IMG/VR virus record: IMGVR_UViG_3300017758_000079
Location: 1-29,112 of that record
Length of the DNA stretch: 29,112 nt
Strand: one strand, 5' to 3'
From: a virus
A model generated the notes under the pieces. That model was not told the DNA's origin and searched no databases. It was given only the letters and a program-made list of their open reading frames with translations. The translations under genes and the position numbers were made by a program. Of this stretch, positions 15,704 through 23,900 are shown in pieces (within the stretch, counting starts at the first letter, position 1; each line of letters begins with the position of its first letter).

Positions 15704-17077
15704 ATGACATTAACAAATTTAAACTCATATGGAACTAGCTTCCAGATTAAAGTAATATCTTCTTTATTAACACATAAAGAATTTTTAGTTAACATTAATG
15801 ATATGTTAAGTGAAGAATATTTTGATAATCAAGCCCATAAATGGATTATTAAAGAGGTTTTAAAGTATTATGATAAATATCATACTACACCTTCAATGGA
15901 AATATTAGCTGTAGAGTTACAAAAGTGTGGTAATGAAGTTTTACAAATATCTATAAAAGAACAACTTAAAGAAGCATATAATACTTCTAATGATGATTTA
16001 GAATATGTACAAGAAGAATTTGCATCTTTTTGTAAAAACCAACAATTAAAAGGAGCACTGTTGCAAAGTGTTGATTTACTAAAAGGTGGAGACTATGAAT
16101 CCATAAGACATTTAATTAACAATGCTATTAAAGCAGGACAAGATAAAAATATAGGACATGAGTATACTAAAGATGTTGAATCAAGATATAGAGAAGATAG
16201 TAGAACAACAATTAAAACCCCATGGGATAAAATTAATCAATTACTTCAAGGAGGCCTCGGAAATGGAGATTTTGGTCTTATATTTGGTAATCCAGGAGGT
16301 GGTAAATCTTGGTCGTTAGTAGCTTTAGGAGGACATGCTGTTAAATTAGGTTATAATGTTTTACATTATACTTTAGAATTAGGCGAACAATATGTAGGAA
16401 GAAGATATGATGCCTATTTTTCTAGAATTGGAGTTGATAAAATTCAAAAACATAAAGATAAAATTGAAAGTATAATGGAGGATTTAAAAGGAAATTTAAT
16501 TATTAAAGAATTCCCTACAGGAAAAGCAACAATGTCTACTATAGAAGCACACATTCAAAAGGTTAAAGACACAGGAATTGAACCAGATTTAATTATAATT
16601 GATTATGTAGATCTTCTTTCATCAAAAAGAAAAACAGTTGATAGAAAAGGAGAAATTGATGATATTTATACTAGTACAAAAGGATTAGCTCGTGAACTAG
16701 ATATACCAGTTTGGAGCGTTTCCCAAGTAAACAGAGCAGGTGCTAAAGATAACATTGTAGAGGGAGATAAAGCAGCTGGGTCATACGATAAAATTATGAT
16801 TACAGATGTTTGTATTTCTCTTTCTAGACAACGTAAAGATAAAGTAGAAGGAACTGGGAGATTCCATATTATGAAAAATAGATATGGTATGGATGGTTTA
16901 ACATTTGGAGTTAAAGCTGATACTTCAACTGGTCATTTTGAAGTTTCAAATGAACTTTATCAAGAAGGTGAAGAAGATAATGATAATACATCTACTCCAC
17001 AAACTAAAAGTTTTAGTGGGATTGATAAATTTGATAGATCTGAGTTGCAAAAGAAATTTTTTGAACTAAATACATAG
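15704..17077 (+). CDS. 41: Replicative DNA helicase, T4 gp41 / DnaB-like
   Basis: This is the hexameric ATP-driven helicase that unwinds the fork. The N-terminal domain (about 1-150) has the helical DnaB layout (LLTHKEFLVNINDMLSEEYF). The RecA-like motor has Walker A GNPGGGKS (195-202), the catalytic Glu225 in YTLELGE, Walker B LIIIDYVDLL (296-305, Asp300) and a sensor-type SVSQVNRAG with Gln341. A candidate arginine finger lies in MKNRYG near 393. At 457 residues it is close to T4 gp41 (475). The acidic, Ser/Thr-rich tail ends KKFFELNT. Neighbours are the 5' nuclease and the reductase. I see no gp61-like primase or gp59 loader in this window; they are presumably elsewhere in the genome. Confidence 0.92.
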   Translation: MTLTNLNSYGTSFQIKVISSLLTHKEFLVNINDMLSEEYFDNQAHKWIIKEVLKYYDKYHTTPSMEILAVELQKCGNEVLQISIKEQLKEAYNTSNDDLEYVQEEFASFCKNQQLKGALLQSVDLLKGGDYESIRHLINNAIKAGQDKNIGHEYTKDVESRYREDSRTTIKTPWDKINQLLQGGLGNGDFGLIFGNPGGGKSWSLVALGGHAVKLGYNVLHYTLELGEQYVGRRYDAYFSRIGVDKIQKHKDKIESIMEDLKGNLIIKEFPTGKATMSTIEAHIQKVKDTGIEPDLIIIDYVDLLSSKRKTVDRKGEIDDIYTSTKGLARELDIPVWSVSQVNRAGAKDNIVEGDKAAGSYDKIMITDVCISLSRQRKDKVEGTGRFHIMKNRYGMDGLTFGVKADTSTGHFEVSNELYQEGEEDNDNTSTPQTKSFSGIDKFDRSELQKKFFELNT

Positions 17078-17109
17078 AAATAATAACAATAAAAAAAAAC
17101 AAAAATAAA

Positions 17110-18963
17110 ATGAACATTACGCAGGAAATACTATCAGATATTGTAGTTTATAACAAATATGCAAAATATTTACCTAATAAACAAAGGAGAGAAACATGGG
17201 AAGAGTTAGTTACTAGGAATAAAGAAATGCACCAAGAAAAATTTCCTGATTTAAAAGATGAAATAGAAGATGTTTATAAAATGGTATATGATAAAAAAGT
17301 TTTACCATCAATGCGTAGTTTACAGTTTGCAGGAAAGCCTATTGATATAAATAATTCTAGAATATTTAATTGTTCTTTTTTACCAATTGATGATTGGAGA
17401 TCATTTAGTGAGGTAATGTTTTTATTACTTTCGGGTTGTGGTGTAGGTTATAGTGTTCAAAAACATCACATTGAAAAATTACCTGAAATTAGAATTCCTA
17501 GAAAAACAAGAAGATTTTTAGTAGGAGATTCAATTGAAGGATGGGCTGATTCTGTTAAAGTATTATTAAAATCTTATTTTGGGATAACAACTGCAAGACC
17601 TATTTTTGACTTCCGTGATATTAGACCAAAAGGAGCAGAATTAATTACTGTAGGAGGTAAAGCACCAGGCCCAGAACCATTAAAAGAATGTTTATTTCAA
17701 ATACAAAAGGTATTAGATAGAAAAGAAGATGGAGAACAATTAACATCTATTGAAGCTCATGATATTATTTGTCATATTGCTGATGCTGTATTATCTGGTG
17801 GTATTCGTAGAGCAGCATTAATTTCTTTATTTGATTTACATGATAATGAAATGTTAACTTCAAAACATGGTGCTTGGTGGGAATTAAACCCACAAAGAGG
17901 AAGAGCTAACAACTCAGCTGTAGTTATTCGTTCAAAAGTAACTAAAAAAGATTTTTCTGAATTATGGAGTAAAATTGTTGCTAGTAATTCAGGCGAACCT
18001 GGGATTTATTTTTCAGATGATAAAGATTGGGGTACAAATCCATGTTGTGAAATTGCTTTAAGACCATTTCAATTTTGTAATTTAACAGAAATTAATGTTT
18101 CTAACATAGAATCTCAAGAGGATTTAAATAAAAGAGTAAAAGCAGGTGCATTTTTAGGAACTTTACAAGCAGCTTATACTAATTTCCATTATCTTCGTGA
18201 TATTTGGAAAAGAACAACTGAAAAAGATGCACTTGTGGGGGTAGGAATGACAGGAATTGGTAGTGGGATAGTTTTAAAATATGATTTAGAGGAAGCAGCT
18301 AGAGAAGCTAAAAAAACAAATGAAGAAGTTGCTAATATTTTAGGGGTTAATAAAGCAGCTCGTGTAACAACAGTAAAACCTTCAGGAACTAGTTCATTAG
18401 TATTAGGAACTTCATCAGGGATTCATGCTTGGCATAATGATTTTTATGTAAGACGTATGAGATTAGGAAAAAATGAAGCACTCTATCAATATCTTTCTCA
18501 ATCTCACCCAGAATTAGTTGAAGATGATTTCTTTAAACCTGATATTCAAGCTGTAGTTTCAGTTCCACAAAAAGCACCTAAGGGGGCAATTTATAGAACA
18601 GAAAGTCCAATGGATCTATTAGAAAGAACTAAAAAGTTTAATATGGAATGGGTAAAAGCAGGCCATAGAAAAGGAGCAAATACAAATAATGTTTCAGCAA
18701 CAATATCAGTTAAACAAGATGAATGGGACTCAGTTGGAGAATGGATGTGGGAAAATAAAAATACATTTAATGGTTTATCTGTATTACCTTACGATAATGG
18801 TTCATATACTCAAGCTCCTTTTGAAGATATTTCAGAAGAAAAATTCTTAGAAATGGAAAGTCATTTAAATAATATTGATTTAAAAAAGATAATTGAAATG
18901 ACTGATGAAACAGATTTAAAGGATCAAGCAGCTTGTGCTGGGGGTGCTTGTGAAGTAGTGTAA
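17110..18963 (+). CDS. nrdJ: Class II (adenosylcobalamin-dependent) ribonucleotide reductase
   Basis: This enzyme reduces ribonucleotides to deoxyribonucleotides for phage DNA synthesis, using a B12-generated thiyl radical. It resembles the monomeric RTPR type of Lactobacillus leichmannii. Key residues are Cys88 (FNCSF, RTPR C119), Cys312 and Glu314 in NPCCE (C408, E410), Cys323 in FCNL (C419, the same 11-residue spacing) and the C-terminal redox pair Cys609/Cys614 in CAGGAC (C731/C736). The MFLLLSGCGVGYSVQ and GTSSLVLGTSSGIH segments are also typical. At 617 residues it is shorter than RTPR (739): the Cys88-Cys312 interval is 65 residues shorter. Class II is oxygen-independent and common in marine phages. 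The start follows an A-rich leader. No cobalamin riboswitch fits in the 32-base gap upstream. Confidence 0.93.
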   Translation: MNITQEILSDIVVYNKYAKYLPNKQRRETWEELVTRNKEMHQEKFPDLKDEIEDVYKMVYDKKVLPSMRSLQFAGKPIDINNSRIFNCSFLPIDDWRSFSEVMFLLLSGCGVGYSVQKHHIEKLPEIRIPRKTRRFLVGDSIEGWADSVKVLLKSYFGITTARPIFDFRDIRPKGAELITVGGKAPGPEPLKECLFQIQKVLDRKEDGEQLTSIEAHDIICHIADAVLSGGIRRAALISLFDLHDNEMLTSKHGAWWELNPQRGRANNSAVVIRSKVTKKDFSELWSKIVASNSGEPGIYFSDDKDWGTNPCCEIALRPFQFCNLTEINVSNIESQEDLNKRVKAGAFLGTLQAAYTNFHYLRDIWKRTTEKDALVGVGMTGIGSGIVLKYDLEEAAREAKKTNEEVANILGVNKAARVTTVKPSGTSSLVLGTSSGIHAWHNDFYVRRMRLGKNEALYQYLSQSHPELVEDDFFKPDIQAVVSVPQKAPKGAIYRTESPMDLLERTKKFNMEWVKAGHRKGANTNNVSATISVKQDEWDSVGEWMWENKNTFNGLSVLPYDNGSYTQAPFEDISEEKFLEMESHLNNIDLKKIIEMTDETDLKDQAACAGGACEVV

Positions 18964-18980
18964 TATAATCCTTTATATTA
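18961..18980 (+). other. AT-only hairpin at the end of the reductase gene
   Basis: TAATATAA and TTATATTA are perfect complements around the loop TCCT, beginning at the stop codon. Being all A/T it would be weak and has no T tract, so a terminator role is uncertain. It does mark the end of the replication module. Confidence 0.3.
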
Positions 18981-19004
18981 GTTTACATATTCCTAGTTAG
19001 TCTC

Positions 19005-19023
19005 CATATATTTATAACAAAAT
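19005..19023 (+). promoter_or_regulatory. Late-type promoter motif at the head of the envelope gene block
   Basis: CATATATTTATAACAAAAT is identical over all 19 bases to 27512-27530 and close to the motifs before the gp26-like and tape measure genes. It precedes the ATG at 19029 by 5 bases. Its presence suggests that the envelope block is transcribed with the structural genes. Two exact 19-base copies outside coding sequence are unlikely to be chance. Confidence 0.55.
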
Positions 19024-19028
19024 ATTTT

Positions 19029-19154
19029 ATGGAAAAATTAATTCAATTTTGGAATTGGTTGTTTGGGAAAAAAACTAAAGTAGTAAAATCTTCATGGGAA
19101 ACTAATAAAGGCAGGCCTGCACCTAAAAGAAGGGGTAGACCTAAAGAAAAATAA
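19029..19154 (+). CDS. 41-residue AT-hook peptide
   Basis: This short frame reads MEKLIQFWNWLFGKK at the start, then a basic second half, KGRPAPKRRGRPKEK. The GRP cores flanked by Arg/Lys match the AT-hook, a minor-groove binder of AT-rich DNA, and here there are two (KGRP and RGRP). The N-terminal half is amphipathic with three Trp/Phe pairs (FWNWLF), possibly a membrane- or protein-binding helix. It starts five bases after a late-type promoter motif and ends one base before the next gene's ATG, so the spacing supports a real gene. Function is unknown; binding to AT-rich phage or host DNA is an inference. The 27097 gene also begins with an RGRP motif. Confidence 0.65.
   Translation: MEKLIQFWNWLFGKKTKVVKSSWETNKGRPAPKRRGRPKEK
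19111..19120. repeat. GC-rich 10-base palindrome GCAGGCCTGC, copy 2
   Basis: Identical to 1997-2006. Here it encodes part of the AT-hook peptide. It is noted because GC-rich decamers are rare in this sequence. Confidence 0.5.
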
Positions 19155-19155
19155 A

Positions 19156-20199
19156 ATGAAAAAATTATTATTTTTAATTCTTATATTTAGTACTTTTAAT
19201 TCTTATAGCCAAGACTTAAAAAAAATATTTAAATTTGCTACATTCTATACAGCAGCAAATGGGGGAACATCTATTTCTGATGTAGATGTATATTCTGTTA
19301 CTGATGGTTTACAAACAACTACAATTGAAACCCCTTTTGATTATTCTTTAACTGCAGGTATTAGAAAAATAGCTAGATTTGGTTATGAAAATCGTGCAAA
19401 CACTTTTTATGATGGAACTGAAAAATCATTTTCTGATGCTACTACAGTAGGTAAAGTAAAAGGATTTGAATTTTTATTTGAAGTTGATTATAAAAGACAA
19501 CAAGGTGAAAATTATTTAGATCAACATCATTTTTTAAGATATGTTGATGATAAGTGGATAGCTAAAATTGAATACTTAGCGGATGGTTTTGCAGATATTA
19601 AGTATTTTGAATCATCACAACGTTATAGATACAAACATAATCCAAAATTGTCATTTAATATAGGTGCAGTGCAACGTTTATCTGAACCTTATGGTTATGA
19701 TCCTTTAGAAGAATGGAAATTATCAAATGGAAATTTACATTATACATTTTTAGCACTAGAAGAAGGTTATACTATGATATTTGATGGACAAGGTAATGTA
19801 GAATATTTTGATCCATCAGGAAACTCTGTTGCAACTTCAACTGAAGTGTGGGAAGCAATAGCTATACCAGAAATGTTATCAAATTATACAGAGAAAAAAA
19901 GAAATCAATTAAATAATACAATACAACATTCATTAATAATAGGATTTGATTATTACCATTACACAAAAACATTTTGGTTACATTCATGGGGGAATTTAAT
20001 GCCTTATCATTTAGATCAAGGGGGAGAATTTTCATATCATGAATATAATGAAGGTCAATGGTATGATTATTCAGGGGGATTAATATTAGGGTATAAATTT
20101 GATAAACATTTAGGAGTATTTGCTGAGGGGAAATATAATAAATATTGGAATAGAGAATGGCATGATTTTTCTATTGGGATGAATTATGTAATATTCTAA
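19156..20199 (+). CDS. Secreted outer-membrane beta-barrel-like protein
   Basis: The 347-residue protein begins with a Sec signal peptide (MKKLLFLILIFSTFNSYS, probable cleavage before Gln19, a common Bacteroidota pattern). The mature part shows alternating hydrophobic and polar strands rich in Tyr, Phe and Trp, for example FGFDYYHYTKTFWLHSW-like runs near 265-280 and GGLILGYKFDKHLGVFAEGK near 307-326. It ends in FSIGMNYVIF; a C-terminal aromatic residue is the usual signal for outer-membrane barrel insertion by BAM. No plug, TonB box or OmpA domain is seen. It begins one base after the AT-hook peptide and opens a run of exported proteins. A role in masking receptors or excluding other phages is possible, but nothing in the sequence specifies it. 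I do not recognise a named family. Confidence 0.65.
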   Translation: MKKLLFLILIFSTFNSYSQDLKKIFKFATFYTAANGGTSISDVDVYSVTDGLQTTTIETPFDYSLTAGIRKIARFGYENRANTFYDGTEKSFSDATTVGKVKGFEFLFEVDYKRQQGENYLDQHHFLRYVDDKWIAKIEYLADGFADIKYFESSQRYRYKHNPKLSFNIGAVQRLSEPYGYDPLEEWKLSNGNLHYTFLALEEGYTMIFDGQGNVEYFDPSGNSVATSTEVWEAIAIPEMLSNYTEKKRNQLNNTIQHSLIIGFDYYHYTKTFWLHSWGNLMPYHLDQGGEFSYHEYNEGQWYDYSGGLILGYKFDKHLGVFAEGKYNKYWNREWHDFSIGMNYVIF

Positions 20200-20203
20200 T
20201 TAA

Positions 20204-20320
20204 ATGAATTATGAACCTTTAAGTAAAAAAATATTATTAGAAAGGGGATATTGTTGCAAAAATGGTTGCAAAAATTGTCCATATAAAACAAAAGATAAAG
20301 ATGGCAAAAGAATTAAATGA
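20204..20320 (+). CDS. DUF5522-like cysteine-rich microprotein (38 residues)
   Basis: The frame reads MNYEPLSKKILLERGYCCKN followed by GCKNCPYKTKDKDGKRIK. The motif ERGYCCxNGCxxCPY is characteristic of the short DUF5522-type proteins of Bacteroidota (as recalled: RGYCCGNGCRHCPY). Four cysteines at residues 17, 18, 22 and 25 could bind zinc or an iron-sulfur cluster; no function is known to me. It starts four bases after the barrel gene stop. Its 3' end overlaps the next gene by 20 bases if that gene starts at 20301. This looks like a host-derived or host-mimicking gene. The motif density makes chance unlikely despite the short length. Confidence 0.7.
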   Translation: MNYEPLSKKILLERGYCCKNGCKNCPYKTKDKDGKRIK

Positions 20321-20585
20321 AGATACAACTTTAAAATTAAGTATAAAAACTCTAGTAGGTATAGGAGTATTAATTTTTACTCTAGTAGGTATGTGGTTTA
20401 CATTACAAGCAGATATAGCTGAAGCTAAAGAACTTCCCATCGCACCACCACCTGATGTCACTAGAATGGAATATGATATGAAAGATCAACTCATTAGACA
20501 AACTATTATGACAACTCAAGATGATGTTAAAGAGTTAAAAGAACGCCTTGTTAGAATGGAAGAAAAGATTGATAAATTAAGATAA
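20301..20585 (+). CDS. Single-span membrane protein with C-terminal coiled coil
   Basis: With the start at 20301 the protein has 94 residues: a short charged N terminus (MAKELNEDTTLKLS), one membrane span at about 16-36 (LVGIGVLIFTLVGMWFTLQA), then a Pro-rich linker (LPIAPPPDVTR) and a charged coiled coil ending DDVKELKERLVRMEEKIDKL. An in-frame ATG at 20262 would add 13 residues but overlaps the cysteine microprotein by 59 bases, so 20301 is preferred. The span contains a 14-base direct repeat (ACTCTAGTAGGTAT at 20349 and 20379). The layout of an N-terminal anchor plus coiled coil recalls inner-membrane spanins, and a lipoprotein is encoded nearby, but this is only an architectural analogy. 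No family is recognised. Confidence 0.65.
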   Translation: MAKELNEDTTLKLSIKTLVGIGVLIFTLVGMWFTLQADIAEAKELPIAPPPDVTRMEYDMKDQLIRQTIMTTQDDVKELKERLVRMEEKIDKLR

Positions 20586-20592
20586 AATTCTT

Positions 20593-20937
20593 ATGAAAAA
20601 ATTATTTACATTACTATTATTTTTAATATTTTCTTTAGTAGTAAAATCCCAAGTAATACCGAGTGAAGGATTAATTATAGCTGAATTTAATGCCCCTTTT
20701 TCAGGAACTCAATGTGAATATCTAGATAAATTAACTGATTGTGATTTAGCAAAAATAGATATTTCAACCCAACCAAAATTACAATCAAAACACAAAATTG
20801 TAGTTGTACCAACTTTAATTGTGTTTTATGATGGAGAAGAAGTAGCAAGATTTCAAGCAAATATTATGATGAAGTTAGAAGTAACTAGAGAAGAAGTACA
20901 AGATAAGATTGATGAAACTATAATGTCAAACTTTTAA
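20593..20937 (+). CDS. Secreted thioredoxin-fold protein lacking CxxC
   Basis: The 114-residue protein has a signal peptide (MKKLFTLLLFLIFSLVVKS, cleavage before Gln20). The mature part reads IIAEFNAPFSGTQCEYLDKL, then DCDLAKIDIS, VVVPTLIVFYDGEEVARFQA, which follows the thioredoxin pattern, including the cis-Pro motif VPT and the 'FYDGEEVARF' strand pair. The active-site CxxC is replaced by FSGTQC with one cysteine, and a second cysteine lies in LTDCD; classical disulfide exchange by the usual motif is therefore unlikely. It is placed directly before the very cysteine-rich T9SS protein, 11 bases apart. A chaperone-like or atypical redox role in folding that protein in the periplasm is an attractive but unproven idea. 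Confidence 0.7.
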   Translation: MKKLFTLLLFLIFSLVVKSQVIPSEGLIIAEFNAPFSGTQCEYLDKLTDCDLAKIDISTQPKLQSKHKIVVVPTLIVFYDGEEVARFQANIMMKLEVTREEVQDKIDETIMSNF

Positions 20938-20948
20938 TATAAAAAACA

Positions 20949-23900
20949 ATGAAAAAACTACAGTTATTATTATTAATAATTTTAATACCTTTTTTAGGTT
21001 ATACACAAAATTCTTGGATTCATATCCAATTAATGACAGATAATTATCCTTCTGAAACAAGTTGGGATATTACCCCTCCAGGTGGTTCACCTATTATTAT
21101 AGAAAATGATAGCAATATGCTACCTAATACTTTATATGATACTATTGTTCAACTTGGTGGAACTATTATTGCAAGCATATATGATGAATATGGTGATGGT
21201 TTATCTTCCTCACAATTTGGTGGTACTGATGGTTGGTTTATGATTAGTAATTCATGTCAAGATACAATTATGTATGTTGCAGGTAATTTTGGAGATAGTT
21301 TAGTACAAACATTAACTATTGCTCCTTGTGCTCCTCCTCATGGAGGTTGTTTAGACCCAATAGCATTAAATTATGACTCTACAGCTACATTTTCAGATAG
21401 TTCTTGTATTTATCCTTTATGTAGTGGGTTAGATACTTTTTGGGTAGAAAATTTTTGTAATGTAGGTCAAAATAAAGTTTGGTACCATTGGAGTAATATG
21501 CCTAATCCTAATTGTAGAATGGCTTATTATACTAGAACAACAGATCCTAATACTCTAGGTAATACTTGGTATCCATACCCTATAAATTTTTCAAACACAG
21601 GTTTATTGTATAGTAACAGCCAACCAAATACTACTTATTACTTTTTAGGAATGTTAGCTGATTCAAGTTTAACAGATACTTTAGTAATAACAACAGGAGA
21701 ATGTATTCCTGGTTGTATGGATCCAACAGCTTTGAATTATAATCCTTGGGCAAATACAGATGATGGTTCATGTCAAGCACCTCCTGCAAATTGTGTAAAT
21801 GGAGAATCTAATATTGTAATAACAATTACACCAGATACTTATGCTGGAGAAACTTCTTGGGAAATTGCAGATACAACAGGTACAGTATTAGCAACATCAC
21901 CTAATTATACTATAACAGGAGTACCTGTAATATCAGAAATATGTGTACCAAATGGTACTGTAATAGAATTTACTTTATTTGATTCTTTTGGAGATGGTTT
22001 ATGTGGTTCATGTTATGGTGGAGTAGATGGTACAGCATTAGTTCAAACTTTATGTGGTGATACTTTATTATCAATATTACCAGGTAATGCAAATTTTGGA
22101 AATGATACTTCTGTAATTTATACTGTAACTCCTTGTACACCTAATATTATTTTAGGATGTACTACTCCAGGATTTACAGAATATAACCCACAAGCTAACA
22201 CTGATGATGGTTCTTGTTTAACTCCTATAGTAATTGGTTGCATAGACTCAACTTCACCTGATTATGACCCATTAGCAAATACAATGGATATAATTCCTAG
22301 TTGTGATTATACTTTAGTAATTACAGATGAAGCAGAAGATGGATGGTTTGGTGCATGGGTTGGTATATTACAAGATACTACAATATTAGGTCCTTTTATG
22401 ATGGGCCCTAATGATGGTTATTCAGAATCTTTTACAATTACTTTAAGTGCTTTAAATCCAGTTGAATTAATGTTTTTTGCTCCAGGCAATTCATCAACAA
22501 CAGCAAATCAATGTGGATTCTTTTTAATAGGTCCTGAAGGTGATACTACATTATCTGGTGGTACTAATCCTTGGACAGATCCTATGTTACAATTTCCATA
22601 TAGATATAATAATGTACCTTATTGTGGAGATTATTGTACACCTGGAGTTTTAGGTTGTATGGATCCTACAGCATTAAATTATGATAGTCTAGCTAATATG
22701 CCTGATACTTGTACTCCAGTTATTTTAGGTTGTACAAACAGTTTAGCATTTAATTTTAATCCAACTGCAAATGTAGATGATGGATCGTGTGAACCTATAA
22801 TAATAGGATGTATGGATTCAACTGCATTTAATTATAATCCTTCAGCAAACACAAATGATCCTTTGTCTTGTATACCTGTAATATTAGGATGTATGGATGA
22901 TACACAATTTAATTATAACCCAGCAGCAAATACAGATGATGGTAGTTGTATTCCAATAATATTTGGTTGCACTGACCCATTAGCTTATAATTTTGATTCA
23001 TTAGCTAATACTAATAATGGTTCATGTATACCAGTTATTTTAGGTTGTACTGACCCAACAGCTTTTAATTATAGTACTAATGCTAATACAGATGATGGTA
23101 GTTGTATTCCTGTAATAATTGGTTGTACTGACCCAACAGCATTAAATTATGATTCTTTAGCTAATACTAATAATGGGTGTATTTATCCAATTCTAGGTTG
23201 CACAGACCCTAATGCTTTTAATTTTAATGTAAATGCAAACACAGATGATGGTTCATGTGTACCTGAAGTTTTAGGATGTACTGATCCTACAGCTTTAAAC
23301 TATGATTCATTAGCAAACATAAATATAGGTTGTATTTACCCAATTTTAGGTTGTACTGACCCAACAGCATTTAATTATAATGTAAATGCAAATGTAGACG
23401 ATGGTTCATGTGTACCCTATATTTATGGATGTACCGATTCTACAGCTTTTAATTTTAACCCAACAGCAAATACAAATGTAGGATGCATTTACCCAATTTT
23501 AGGTTGTACAGATCCTACAATGTTTAATTTTGATCCATTAGCAAATACAGATGATGGTAGTTGTATTCCTTTTATCTATGGTTGTATGGATCCTATAATG
23601 TTTAATTATGACCCTAATGTTAATACTGATAATGGTTCGTGTATTCCTTTCATATATGGATGTACAGACTCAACGCAATATAATTTTGACCCAACAGCAA
23701 ATACAGACAATGGATCTTGTATACCCTACATATATGGTTGTACCGATAATACAGCACTTAATTTTAATATACTAGCAAATACACTAGATAATTCTTGTTG
23801 TTATATAGGAGGTTGTACTGACCCAACAGCAGTAAATTATGACCCAGATGCTTGTTTTGATGATGGGTCATGTGTTACACCAATTTCAGGTTGTACTGAC

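Noticed and set aside
17078-17109. Possible cobalamin riboswitch before the B12-dependent reductase
   Set aside because: Only 32 A-rich bases separate the genes, far too few for a cobalamin riboswitch.
20262-20300. Upstream in-frame ATG for the single-span coiled-coil protein
   Set aside because: The added residues only duplicate the region coding the cysteine microprotein in another frame, and the ATG at 20301 gives a normal short N terminus before the membrane span.
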